From Pterobdella sp. o SKG-2022 (Eukaryota > Annelida > Clitellata > Hirudinida > Piscicolidae), in assembly GCA_964035795.1 (NCBI GenBank), contig OZ038321.1, forward strand, positions 16,857,971-16,921,970: a stretch of 64,000 nucleotides of DNA, in the 5' to 3' direction. Positions within the stretch are counted from its first letter, which is position 1; each line of letters opens with the position of its first letter. The position numbers and the translations under genes are program-made. Positions 10,436 through 22,600 of the stretch are shown piece by piece. The notes below the pieces were generated by a model. It made no database searches. It was not told the DNA's origin and was given only the letters and a program-made list of their open reading frames with translations.

Positions 10436-12225
10436 ATATGCTAGATTCAATTTTTGAACTCAAATATTTAATGAAATTGTTCTATGTTTTTATTCAAAAG
10501 TTATGATCTTTCAGCAATGGCAATAATACTATAAATAAAATTTTCTCTAAAGATGGCTAAACTAATTAATTTAAAACTGAAGTCTATTGAAAACATTGAT
10601 TATATGTGGTCGATGAAATTTATTTCAATGGTAATTGATTTTTAGAGGTACAAATTAAAAAATATTCCGAAATCAATAAATAATGTTTTCATGGCATTAT
10701 ACAATAATGTAGTATCAATACTTTTTTTATCTCGGTGATTATCAAACTATTTGAAGTGTGGTTCGAATTCATCAATTACTCTTTCTCTCGATTTTTTAGC
10801 TTTTGGAATCTTCGCTATTGTGATTTTTAGGAAAAAAATTAAACCATAATGACTTGAAAACTTGAAAAAACGCAATAACAATATTCATGTATTTGAGCGA
10901 AATTATATTTATTTGAAGTTAGGAAAACTGTTCAAATTCTGATTGTCTAATGATCCCCCAGTAGGAATCAAACCAACCGCTTGATGATAAAAAGAATTCA
11001 TAGGTATTCGCGGTTGAAAAAAGCACACAAGCTGGTTCGAGGTAAGTCTGATAATTAGGTGAAAATTTTGGTGTTTGAATGTTTTGAAAATGTTGGAAAG
11101 ATTCAAAGCTTCAAACAATAGACCCGTTAAATCTGGTTATTTCTTGCTCCAACATGTCTATGACTTTTATAGTTGACAATGGTGAGGCTGGAACGCTCTT
11201 TGTCTGGCATAACAATGTCTTAGTTGTCTTTGAGACTTCTGGTTTTTTAATGTTTTTAGCCGTCGTGTGCATTTCTTTCTAAAGTAGTTGGGGGTTTTGT
11301 AAAGTATTCGTGTAGATTCTCCTTCTTTCTAGCTGGAACAAGTGGTTCAATGAATCTTGACTTAGTCATCTTTTCATAAAAAATGAAAAAATCAGTATTT
11401 GACACTTTTTTTACATAGAATTTTAGTAAATTAGGCAATGTTTTATGATAAGTCTTAGACTTATCGAAAATTTTAGCTATTTATTTCGCTCAATAAATTT
11501 ACGAAAATTCTTTCATAATTTGACGTAAAAAATTGTCAAATATTGTTTATAAGTAAATTTAAAATGTCTCTAAAAAGTTAAAAACCAGTATCTTTTCTTT
11601 GGGCATCAAAAACTCATCAAGCATCCGGAATTTACTAGGGTAGCCAACGTTTGCAAACTTTAACTTCTCTTAATTTCGTGATCGAAATCAGTTCCTATTG
11701 CTTTCGATCTGTGAAGACACCCATGATGACACTCTTCTTGTACTGTAATGGGACTTGTAATGAAATGGCAAAGATGGCTTACTGATTTGATTGAATAACT
11801 AAATTCAAATTCAATGACGAGTATGATTATAGTGGCATTAACTTCAGGAGTTTCTAGACCACTGAGTATTATGAACTTTGAATGCAATTTAATGTAATGA
11901 AGTTTTCTTAGATGACAATTTAAAAAGAATTATGCAAGTATAACTAAATAAACAAAACAGTTAACTAAGCTTATATAAAAAAAGGTCTGTTAATTGAAAC
12001 AAAAGCAACCATAATAATATATAAATGAAATTTAGAAAACTGAGTTGATTTTATAGATGTATAAAAATAATTAAATCTGTGATAATAAACAAAAAAATCT
12101 ATATAGATGAAACTTTAAATAAAATATTTTGAGCAATCAAATGTTAATTTTAGACAAAATTTGAACAACTTCATTGTCTTTTTTCTTCAATGGGACTTCC
12201 ACATCATTACAATTGAAATCAGGAA
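10436..12225. repeat. Segmental duplication, copy A (uninterrupted)
   Basis: This block is almost identical to 16325-16696 plus 19843-20815. Copy A keeps about 400 bases (roughly 11185-11590) that are absent from copy B. At about 10826-10840 it has the empty site where copy B carries a LINE. The 9201 and 15475 peptide genes lie just upstream of copies A and B, so the duplication unit spans gene plus downstream DNA. Minus-strand open frames of 60-75 codons inside it recur in both copies but show no family. Confidence 0.85.
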
Positions 12226-12724
12226 GTGCTTATCTTTTTTGTTATTGTTACATTTTTTGATATAATTAAAAGATAATATTTTTTTTAATCTTTTATAGAA
12301 TTTTCATCCAAGTAATGCCAGCCTTTATTACCCCCAAAAAACCATGAAGTGTTTATCTTTTTAATTTTTGTTGTTGCATAAGATGAAATTGTTGATGTTC
12401 ACAATTTATCTTCTTTCTATAGAAAACAAAAAATCCGAAATCATCTCAAAAGAAATAGTTCTTGTATGTCATTGTACTAAGCTAGTAAATTTAGAAATAA
12501 AATTGCGAAATTATTTTAAATAATAATATTTTGACATTTCCACCTAAATTATGTAGTTTTTAAGGATAAAAATCGACTTTTCGAGCCGCCATTATAACTT
12601 CGACAGACCACTTTCGATTGGCGCCAAAAAGACCTGCCAGTTTCTTTTTTAACATTCTTAGCTTCAGACATGAGCTTTCCTGTTAAGTTTATTTTTGCCC
12701 ATTTTTAATTATAATTCGATTTTT
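12226..12724. other. Non-coding AT-rich DNA
   Basis: No supported gene or repeat was recognised here. Confidence 0.4.
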
Positions 12725-13185
12725 CACATTTAGCAATTCATGGCTCAAAACATTTTTTAAATTGGTCTTAAAAGTCTAAATCCTAAAAGGTATTTCAAAA
12801 TATGATACCTAGAGCAGAAAGGTTCATAGAACTTTTTCAAACACAGTTTTTCCATAACTAAAAATTCAATATCAAGTGAAGTTTTGTACTTTTAATAAAA
12901 ACTTTAAGTGTTTAAAAATTTCTTTATTATCAATATCAAGTGTTCATGGATCTTATAAAAACAAAACTTAAAATATTTTCTTTACCTTATATTATAAGAT
13001 TAACTTACAAGAGACTGAGACTTCAAAATACCACAATGGTCGTTTATGCTAATTCCCTATACATTTGAAGTTTGAAACAAACTTTGTGTGGAACCAGACA
13101 ACTGCTTTTGTGAAGCTTAATGATATAGTTTCATGCGTTTATTGATTGTTGACCAATTTGAATGAATAAGAATTCATCTTCAACA
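12725..13185 (-). repeat. Dispersed repeat, intact-looking copy
   Basis: Reverse complement of 2940-3390 with few differences. It is the best reference copy of this family in the window. It contains no convincing coding capacity. Confidence 0.75.
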
Positions 13186-13274
13186 GACAATATTGTGAAA
13201 AAAAATCTTATATACATTTAGAAAGTTTGAATGAAAACTTTTATTCTTTTGTTCAAAATATAAATTATGACCTA

Positions 13275-15252
13275 AAACTCGCTGTCATTCAACAACGCCA
13301 TCTTGGCCTGCGCTCAGTTGTTGCATTGTTTGACTTCAGCAAAGCGTATGATCAAGTGTGGCGTGCAAACCTCCTCGAAAGATGCTGAATATTGGAGCTC
13401 CTCTTTGATTCGTTGAGTGGGTCAAGGCCTGGTTTACCAACCGAACAGCGCATGTGAGAATGAATTGAACCACGGGACGCTGTCGTACGTTCAAAAAAGG
13501 CCTTCCACAAGACTCGGTGCTATCACCCCTCCTCTTTACCATTTATATAAACGAGCTACTAGACTCTTTCAAATCCACCACCCTCGTCTTAGGCTATGCT
13601 GACTACTTGGCGTTGGTATGTAGTGGTAGTAAAAAAGAAGAGGTGGCGGCGACAGAGGCAGCCAAAGTATATCAATGGGCTTCTGATAACCACATAACCC
13701 ACAACACGACAAAGTCAGAAGTCGTTTTTTTCTCTATGGGTGCTTATGAATTCTCCTAGAGTCCAAAGATTACAGTAGAGAGTTCGAAACTCAAGACAAA
13801 CCCCACTCCTACATTCTTGGGGGTTCAATATGATCACCGTTGACGCTCAACGATCACGTCAAGCCCTTGAGCCTAGTCATGAAGCAACGCTCCAACTTTA
13901 TGCGACAACTGAGCGGTACGTCTTGGGGATGCGGCCCTTGGAGATGCGGACGATCTACATAGCCACACTACGATCACTCACGGAATACGCAGCCTCTGCC
14001 TGAGCGTTCTGGGCTTCCAAAACCACCATCCAAAAATTAGAAAGGACACAATCAAACGCGACTCGAACAATTACGGGCCAACTCCGATCTACTCCTATTG
14101 ACATTGTCCTCCATGAAGCTCAGCTCCCAACACTATCTTCCCAACTTCAGCTGGCCTGTCTTGGGAAAGCTGACGATTGGTTCCAGCTCCCAACGACAAC
14201 ATGAGAGTGCAACTGCAAAGGCACTGACCAAAACGCCTCAAAAGAGATGATTAGAGAAACACTACCACCCAAAATCTATCTTCACTTAACCTCACACCAG
14301 CGGAGGTGTAACATGTACATATATCTAATATTCCGTGGCCATTACCCCCTCAGCCACCTATCCACTACACCCCCATTCCAAAGTCCGCATACCCTGCTCA
14401 AAAACTCGCTTTTGCAGAGAAAACAATTGCGGTTAAAGACCCAACTGACTTGCAAATCTTTACTGATAGATCCACTCTCAACGGTACGGAGAATGGAGAA
14501 GCTGGAGTGGTCGTCTTTAGAGAAAACACACTGATCCACTTTTGACACGAGTCTACTGGGACCTTTAGCAGCTCTTTTCAGGCCGAGAAGACTGCCCTGA
14601 TCACTGCCATCTTTTGGCTCAACAGAATGACGACTGGTTCTCAGCCTCCATCATCACAGACTGCAAGTCACTTCTACAAGCCCTCTCTAACCCCAATATT
14701 CCCGACCCATCCCTTCTGTTCCTCAACACTTCAATTGCGGCCTTCTATCAAACTAAAAACATCCTGTTGATCTGGGTCTCAAGCCACTGCAACCTCCCGG
14801 GCAACGACCTAGCAGACGAGCAGGCCAAACTAAGCTCTGCTCTTCCCCAACCTACCGCCCCACTGGATCCACAAATCCGGCTTGGCATTATTCGCAGAAG
14901 CTGCAAACCTCCTCCATCTACTCACCCCTGTCTCATTTCTCTCACCGTTTTCCGCCTCAACCTGGAAGAAGAGTTCCTACTGTCAAAGAAAGACCTCGTC
15001 GATCTCATCCGATTCCGGTCTAGTCACCATCTCGCACTCCGAAGATGGCAACATCTGTCGGGGAAAAGTGAAAATGATCAGTGCCGCCTCAGCGGAGAAG
15101 AAGAAGAATCGGCCAAGCATCTATGGCTGCGATGCTTTGCATTCCAGTCTGCCCGTTACCACCACCAGTTGGGTATCTCTTTCAGAGAACTAAGAAGCCT
15201 CCCACTAGCGAGTCTAGCGTTTCTGAAGACCATCCTCAGGCGCCTTGAGTGA
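13275..15252 (+). mobile_element. RNase H-bearing LINE (I/R1/Ingi-like), degenerate 3' half
   Basis: RT motif A is visible as VALFDFSKAYDQVWR near 13320. The motif C region reads GYADYLALV near 13590, where the usual second D of YADD is Y. Frames shift repeatedly between them. An RNase H domain follows: QIFTDRS-like near 14455, ITDCKSLLQAL near 14650 and WVSSHCNLPGNDLADEQAK near 14780, then a C-terminal stretch with CRLSGEEEESAKHLWLRC. The open frame 14614-15252 is the longest intact part. The element is 5'-truncated. A poly(A)-like tail starts right after the stop near 15253. It is clearly inactive. Confidence 0.85.
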
Positions 15253-15474
15253 CAAAAAAACAAACACCATTTTTGAAATGTTCAAAGTTGAACTTTGATC
15301 TGATGAAAAGAATTTTAGCATTTATCTACTTTAAAGATCGAACATACTTACCTGAAGAGTTCAGAAAAAATTAAATAACTAATTATATCGTACGATCTAT
15401 ATATTGAGCGATAAAAGCTATATATATGTTTGAAATTTTAAGTTACGACATTATCATCAGTATATTGAGCAAGT

Positions 15475-16274
15475 ATGAAGGTTCTTTTTGTTTTTTTGGC
15501 AGTTTTGTTGGCTGTTTCTTACTCACTCAGTGATGCAGAGTTTGAAACATTTAAAAACAAGGTCTGAATACATTTTATAATTTTTTATCAGAATAATATA
15601 AGTTAACACACATTTGTAGTCCATTATAATGCTCGATGCAGCAGATAAATTAGATTTGCAAGAAATAGTAGAAAAAGGGATATTATTTTTGACAAAAGGA
15701 GGGGAAATTCCTGCAGGAATGCCGCAAGGTAATTTAATTTATATTTTTATTAGTAAAGTAGATGTTTAGATTTTTGGTATATAAGTAGGGTGATATAAAT
15801 CTTAGAACTTTTATTGAAATTATCATTGTCGTGTGAAACTGAGAATGGCTTCATAGCCTTTTTAAGCTTGAAATCTTTGATATAATACGTATTTTTATGA
15901 ATTTATCGCTCCCATGTTTTTCGAAAACAACCAAATAAAATTAAACATTCTTATTTCATGGCCTTTAAAGCCACGCTAATGAAGTTTTCGATTTGAAAAG
16001 TTTGTATTGATTGTATAAAATGAAAAAACTTTATTCAAACTTTCAACTCAAAGCCCAAACTTCGATATTATAAAGAAACTATCATGAGATTTTTGAAAAG
16101 TCTGAATGTAAATAAATTAAGCATGAGTGAAAAATACGAATAAAATGATAAATTACACTTTATATCCATATCATTTCAGAAGTTGCTGACACCATAAAAA
16201 GCATGAGCAAAAAGCAAAAAAAGATTCTTGTTTCCATCTTGAAAAAATATAGAACAAAAAAATTCAATTATTGA
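15475..16274 (+). CDS. Small secreted basic peptide, 96 aa, three exons
   Basis: Exons 15475-15561, 15620-15728 and 16180-16274 join in frame (phases 0 and 1) to a TGA stop. Residues 1-19 form a signal peptide (KVLFVFLAVLLAVSYS). The middle exon encodes an amphipathic segment (DAADKLDLQEIVEKGILFLT). The last exon is strongly basic and helical-looking (KSMSKKQKKILVSILKKYR). The first donor is weak (GTCTGA), but its position is conserved in the broken paralog at 9201, which supports it. The family is not recognised. A secreted peptide with a basic amphipathic tail could act as an antimicrobial or signalling peptide, which is inference only. Confidence 0.7.
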
Positions 16275-16807
16275 GATCTCAAAGAGAGATTCTGTGAAAA
16301 ATTACCCTGAAAACTCATTGTAATGAACTCAAGTATTTAATGAAATTGTTCTATGTTTTTATTCAAAAGTTATGATCTTTCAGCAATGGCAATAATACTA
16401 TAAATAAAATTTTCTCTAAAGATGGCTAAACTAATTAATTTAAAACTGAAGTCTATTAAAAACATTGATTATATGTGGTCGATGAAATTTATTTCAATGG
16501 TAATTGATTTTTAGAGGTACAAATTAAAAAATATTCCGAAATCAATAAATAATGTTTTCATGGCATTATACAATAATGTAGTATCAATACTTTTTTTATC
16601 TCGGTGATTATCAAACTATTTGAAGTGTGGTTCGAATTCATCAATTACTCTTTCTCTCGATTTTTTAGCTTTTGGAATCTTCGCTATTGTGATTTTTATT
16701 ATTATTATTATTTTTAGGGCGCACAGTTTGCAAACTAGGTTTGCTGCAGAGGCGCTGTTCTAATCAGAAGGGCTATGAGAGATAAATTTGGCTATAAAGA
16801 TGCGTCT

Positions 16808-18586
16808 TTAAACGCTTGCGAAAAACTTTAAGAGAAGGTGAAAGACGGACATTAAGTGGAAGAGAGTTCCATAATAATCGAGACAAGTGTGAGATGAAGA
16901 ATAGTAGTCGGCTTGAAGAACGGTTTTAGCAGCACGATTTTGGAGAAATTGCAACTTAGAAATAAGACAGTTCGAGAGTCGACAAAGAAGAGAGTTACAG
17001 TAATCAATCCTTGAAAGAACTAAAGAGATGATCAGAGCAACGGCAGTGTCAAAGGGTAGGAACTTGCGTGCCTGTCTGATCGCATGGAGATGAAAGTTGG
17101 ATGCTTGTATGAGCTGAGAGACAAAGTGTGTAAAGTTGAGTCTAGAATCAAGAGTTACACCTAGTATCTTCAGTTTGGACGTTACGGAAAGAGTAGTGCC
17201 GTCAAAGATTACTTCAGTGGGAAGATTGGATTTGGAAAGGAGTATGGGACTGCCGACAAACATCACTTCGCTTTTGTTAGGATTCAACATCAGGTGATTG
17301 TTAGAAAACCAAAGATTAAGCTCAGTGATGCATTCAGATATCTTAGTGAGGCTGGGATGAGGATCAAGGTAAGAGGCGCCTGTAAAGAGAGTAATATCAT
17401 CAGCAAACTGATGATATAGAACGTCGTGCTTCTGTATGATCTCGCTAATAGGAGAAGTATAGAGAGAAAAGAGTATGGGCCCAAGAACAGAACCTTGAGG
17501 AACACCAAAACGAAGAGAGACAGGGGTAGAAGAAGAGCAGCTTATTTTAACAAATTGCTTGCGTTCGGAGAGATAGGACTGAAACCAGGATGAAGCAATG
17601 CCAGAAATGTGAAAGTAGTCTTCAAGGATATGCAGCATATTTGGATGATTAATGGTGTCAAAAGCGGCTGAAATATCTAAAGACACTAAGACGGCCGCAG
17701 ACCCGGTAGCACAGATATTGCGGAGGCTGTCAGTGATGTACAAAAGCGCAGTTTCCGTTGAGTGATGTGAGCGATACGCCGACTGGAAAAGGTTGAAGTT
17801 ACGCAGTACAGAAACATGAGAGGATAATCTCTTGAGAAAAACCCTTTCTAAAATTTTTGAGATGGTGCTGAGGTTTCAAATTGGACGATAATTGGATGGT
17901 TGCATGGGGTCTAGGTTATATTTTTTCAGTAAAGGGGTTACCTGCGCCGTTTTGAATGAAGTTGGAAAAATACCCTGTGAAAAGGAAAGAGCAGAAAGTT
18001 TGCATATAATGGGGGCGAAGATGCCGGAAAACTGCTTCAGCAGGAAAACAGGGATTATATCTAAAGGTGAGGATTTATTTGGGAGAGAATTGATCAATTT
18101 GATGATTTCGTCAACACTAAGAGGTGAAAAAAATGAGAGATTTGATTGGTCACTGTCAGTTAAGGAAGGCTGACGGGGAAGATTAGTGATCGGTAACGAG
18201 CTATGAATCAACTCAATCTTAGTCTTGAAAAAAGTGCTAAAGTTTTCAACAAAAAGATCATATTCCGCAGGAGTCCGGGGAGGAAGTGGAGGAGACCTGT
18301 GAAGTACGGAGTTTGCCGTTTTCCAAAAGGCTTTGGAGTTAGGTGTCGCTGAAGATAGCGACAGATTAAGATAATCAGCACGTGACTTGTTAATGGCGGC
18401 GCGGGCGAGTTTACGTGAAATACGGAATTTTTGTAAAAGATCATCAGGGACTTGCACACAAAGCTTTCGGAGACTGGATATCTGTCTCTCGATTTTACTT
18501 CTTCGGCGTTTGGCAGAGAGAGCATTTTCAGACAGATGAGTGTGAATGCAAGCTGGGGCGAAAAGTATGACTGCGTAAAGGAGCAT
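16808..18586 (-). pseudogene. LINE reverse transcriptase domain, interrupted
   Basis: Two frames (18586-17876 and 17743-16808) cover the RT. The first ends early at NYRPI followed by TGA. The second holds SLDISAAFDT, PQGSVLGP and the catalytic FADD. The C-terminal part degrades after LLCRLSNCLISKLQFLQNRA, and the last residues run into unrelated sequence. The 62-kb copy has the undisrupted SNL sequence at the stop position. Confidence 0.85.
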
Positions 18587-19430
18587 GAGAATCCATCAGC
18601 GAAAGAAACAATTTGTCCATGGAACTAACAAAGTCATCAACCTTAGAGATTGGAGAATTAATAAGTAAATCGCTTATAAAATTGACATTCTTTCCAAAGC
18701 CGGCCAAGTTGAGATTCCTGAAAGACCGAGAAGTGACACGATGAGGTGAAAGGTGGGGCCGTACGAGGTTAAGACGGCACGAAATAAGGAAATGATCAGA
18801 TTCAAAAATTTCGCTGACAGGGTCAGAAATAAGATGAGAGAGAGAAGCCGGTGTGATAACAAGATCGAGAGTATTGCCAAACCTGTGAGTTGGAAAGTTA
18901 ATATGCTGCGTCAAACCGTGCTTTCGCAAAAGAATATTAAGGGGATTATCAAGGTGATGACAATTAGGGGTATTAAAATCTCCAGCCATTATGAAATGAT
19001 TGAATGTCGAAGAAAGAAAATAAAGATGAGCTGTGAGTTCACGAATAAAATTACTTGAGTTAGGGGGGCGGTAAATAACAGAAATGGTTAAGGAACGTGT
19101 TAGGAAAGAGGCTTGGGCAGTTAATGCTTCAAAGGAAGAGTGTATTTCAGATTTTACAAGTGTCAGTTTAACGGAGTTGGAGGAAATCAAAGAAATACCA
19201 CCACCGCGCTTTCCACTAGAACGATGAGAATGTAGAACATGATAACCTGGGGGAAAAATGTCGTATTTTGTGACATTGTCGGCATCTTCCGGGATCCACG
19301 TTTCAGTCAGTGCAAGGATATCGAAACAGTGAGTGGAGATCGCGTCCAGGATAAGAGTGGATTTGTTGCGAGTGGAACGGGGATTGAGAAGGCCGAACTT
19401 CACAGAAGGAGATGGATTTTGAGGGTGCAT
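18528..19430 (-). pseudogene. LINE apurinic-type endonuclease domain
   Basis: A 300-codon frame with the endonuclease/exonuclease/phosphatase fold motifs in order: N-P-R-S near the start, TETW, YRPPNSS, AGDFN and SDHF. It nicks target DNA to prime reverse transcription in this element class. It is separated from the RT frame by a frame change near 18535, so the element cannot make its normal polyprotein without frameshifting. Confidence 0.85.
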
Positions 19431-20815
19431 GAGTAAGACAGGCCTTCATTGCCAGGCCGTACGCCCCATCTTAAGTCGCACTTGTTGCTTATACACCGGA
19501 CAAGAAGAGGATGTGGTGACATGGTCATGACAAGGACGATTTGATTTGAAACAAGGGACACAGAGGGGAGGAGAAGATCTAGAACAGTTGTCAGACGGAT
19601 GGTCTTTGCCTCAGTGCTCACATACTCTAGGGTTGTGGCATTTAGATATATTATGGCCATAAGTCTGGCAATTCAGACATCTAGTAGGGTGAATACGGGA
19701 GTGGAAAGGAAATCTACCAAAAGGGAGATGTATATTCTTGAACTTGATCAGCGTGGGAAAAACAGTGCTTGGAACTTGGATAAGCCAATCACGGGTAGAA
19801 GGATTTCGTGCGTTAGGCCTGTGTCTGAAGGCACGGAGAAAAATTAAACCATAATGACTTGAAAACTTGAAAAAACGCAATAACAATATTCATGTATTTG
19901 AGCGAAATTATATTTATTTGAAGTTAGGAAAACTGTTCAAATTCTGATTGTCTAATGATCCCCCAGTAGGAATCAAACCAACCGCTTGATGATAAAAAGA
20001 ATTCATAGGTATTCGCGGTTGAAAAAAGCACACAAGCTGGTTCGAGGTAAGTCTGATAATTAGGTGAAAATTTTGGTGTTTGAATGTCTTAAAAAGCTTG
20101 GAAAGGTTCAAAGCTTCAAACAATAGACCCCTTAAATCTGGTTATTTCTTGCTCCAACATGTCTGACTTTTATAGTTGACAATGGTGATGTATCTTTTCT
20201 TTGGGCATCAAAAACTCATCAAGCATCCGGAATTTACTAGAGTAGCCAACGTTTGCAAACTTTAACTTACTTCTCTTTATTTCGTGATCGAAATCAGTTC
20301 CTATTGCATTCGATCTGTCAAGACACTCCTCTTGTACTGTAATGGGACTTGTAATGAAATGGCAAAGATAGCTTACTGATTTGATTGAATAACTAAATTC
20401 AAATTCAATGACGAGTATGATTATAGTGGCATTAATTTCAGGAGTTTCTAGACCACTGAGTATTATGAACTTTGAATGCAATTTAATGTAATGAAGTTTT
20501 CTTAGATGAAAATTTAAAAAAAATTATGCAAGTATAACTAAATAAACAAAACAATTAACTAAGATTATAGAAAAAAAGGTCTGTTAATTGAAACAAAAGC
20601 AACCATAATAATATATAAATGAAATTTAGAAAACTGAGTTGATTTTATAGATGTATAAAAATAATTAAATCTGTGCTAATAAACAAAAAAATCTATATAG
20701 ATGAAACTTCAAATAAAATATTTTGAGCAATCAAATGTTAATTTTAGACAAAATTTGAACAACTTCATTGTCTTCATCTTTTTTTTTCAAAGGGACTTCC
20801 ACATCATCACAATTG

Positions 20816-21790
20816 AAACCAGAAATTTATATGAAGCATTTTCTTTTATTACAATTGGTTTTCCAGAAACTTAGGTGGTTTTTTTTGCTATCGTTAACTT
20901 GACGTTGGATGGAACGTGTTAAATGAATCGAAAAGTTTATCCTCTACGTTCTTCTCTCTTCAGATAGAAGTACTATCCAAATATTTAATTTAGAAACTAG
21001 AAAAAGCTGTTCTTCTGTGTCATTCAAGAAACAATCTGAGAAAAAAACCGACAAAAGACCTCTTATTCAAAACCTTTGGCTGATAAAATGCTTTGAGTAT
21101 AATGGTTTAACTACTTGTTGACGTAGGTTTAATTTAATTTGTTTTCTATGGTGTGATTAATTGGCACATTGGTTAACAACAATTCAATGTTATAGTTAAA
21201 ATTTTTTTCTATAAAAAACCTTAAGAAAATTTTAGATATTCTTTGAAGTGTACTCGTTGTTGGCTGAAGTTCTAAGATATTCAATTTTTCACCTGATTTG
21301 CAAAAACATGTTTAAGTCTGATAAATTATAGGTTTGAGTTTTAAACTTCCAGATGTATTTTCATGGAATGAGCCAGCTTTGATTTTTGATCGTGGCCAAA
21401 TACCTTGCTAGTTTGTTGTAAGACGAACGCATAGTAGCATAGTTTGGGTGCTTTTGATTGTCAGTTGAATGAGGGGCAATTCAACAAAGAAAAGACCAAT
21501 GAAAGTCAAGAACAATCATCAACACCAGGGTATTGTAAGAATGAATAAAAAACAATCTTTAAAGAAAGAGGAAGCCTGAAGATAAAAGAAGCTGGAAACA
21601 CCTGGTTTGAGAAACTTGCCGATGGCGACTATGAGGATGTTTATGTTTCCAGCTTTTTGAATTCTCGATTTAAACTTTGTAGATTTTTAAGTTCTAAAGT
21701 AGCGAATTTTGGATTTATGTTTATTTAATTTTGCAATATTTATTGGTTGTCAGAATTTTTGACACCACCTTATATCGTAAGTCATCACAA
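20816..21790. other. Non-coding AT-rich DNA
   Basis: No gene or recognised repeat visible beyond the end of duplication copy B. Confidence 0.5.
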
Positions 21791-21794
21791 AACA

Positions 21795-22600
21795 TGCATT
21801 ATTATTATTGAAATTTTTATACCACACCATTTACAAACAAATTTGCTTCAGAGGCGCTCAAATTTTTCCGATATATTAGGAATGAAGTAATTCATGGTGT
21901 TGGTGAGTTTTCAGAAGTTTGCGAACATTTTTGAGAAATGAGATGAGCAAAAGTTAGACGGGAGAAAATTCCACAGACGTGGAGTATGGTGAAAGAGAGC
22001 TACTTATAAACAAGCTTGAAGAAACAGGTTGATGAAGCTGATTTGTTGTTGTTGTTGAACGCCAGCTTCCAAAGACTCTTCCGACACTCTTTGGATCGAG
22101 TACCGAAAGAAACTTGCAGCTTCGAGTTATTTGTGACTTTTGGTGAGCAGCGATAAAAATGATGGATGAATTCTCGAAATGCTTTGTGGTTGGAAGCTGA
22201 CGTGGTTTAGAACCTCTTCGACACTGTTGGAGTGCACACCCGGCACCACGAGAAGGTGGGTTCTTCCGCCAGGCTGATGAAGCTGAAGACCAAAGTGCAA
22301 GGATCTGAGGGGTTGATTGGTGTGCCTCACAGACAAAAGCTCAAAAAAAGAGGCAGGTTTTTTAAGCTTAAGAATTCAAGCAATAAACCTAAAAATTAAA
22401 ACTTTTGTTTTTGGGAAACTGGTAACTAGTGCATACAATCAAGACACTCACTGGAAGAGCTAAAATAATCAGCTTGAAAAAACGTTTTAGCCACATGGTT
22501 TTGGAGAAATAGAAGCTTGCGCAAAAAAAAACGAATAAACCTTCTTGAGATGAGTTGATATTTTTATTGATTTATAAAGTTGCTGATTGGAGTGAATGCG
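21795..22600 (-). mobile_element. Old CR1/L2-like LINE 3' end
   Basis: The plus-strand motif TTTGCTTCAGAGGCGCT and the ATTATTATT tail at 21797 match the 3' end of the LINE at 16697. On the minus strand, fragments such as SVRHTNQPLRSLHFGLQLHQP (22336 downwards) resemble the RT C-terminal block of that family (R-Q-T-P-E-S-L-R-S). Heavily mutated; the upstream part is lost. Confidence 0.65.

Larger units (their letters stand above)
16697..19842 (-). mobile_element. CR1/L2-like LINE, 5'-truncated in ORF1
   Basis: Read on the minus strand, it starts inside ORF1 with a zinc-knuckle region (CLNCQTYGHNISKCHNPRVC, further Cys pairs after an in-frame TGA near 19620). Next comes an APE-type endonuclease at 19430-18528 (LTETWIPEDADN, MAGDFNTPNCHH, SDHFLISC). 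Reverse transcriptase follows: LVSLDISAAFDTINH, FGVPQGSVLGPILFSLY and FADDITLF. RT is interrupted by a frame change near 18530-18590 and by a TGA at about 17876. The 62-kb copy shows that stop is a single-base change. The 3' end is a TAA-type microsatellite (16697-16712 on the plus strand). Confidence 0.9.
16325..20815. repeat. Segmental duplication, copy B, interrupted by a LINE
   Basis: The outer parts 16325-16696 and 19843-20815 match copy A at 10436-12225. The two halves are separated by the CR1/L2-like LINE at 16697-19842. Single-base differences between copies are sparse, so the duplication is fairly young and the LINE insertion is younger still. Confidence 0.85.

Noticed and set aside
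10909..11118. 69-codon minus-strand frame repeated at 19914-20123
   Set aside because: Its near-identical recurrence is explained by the segmental duplication, and no splice sites or family support it.
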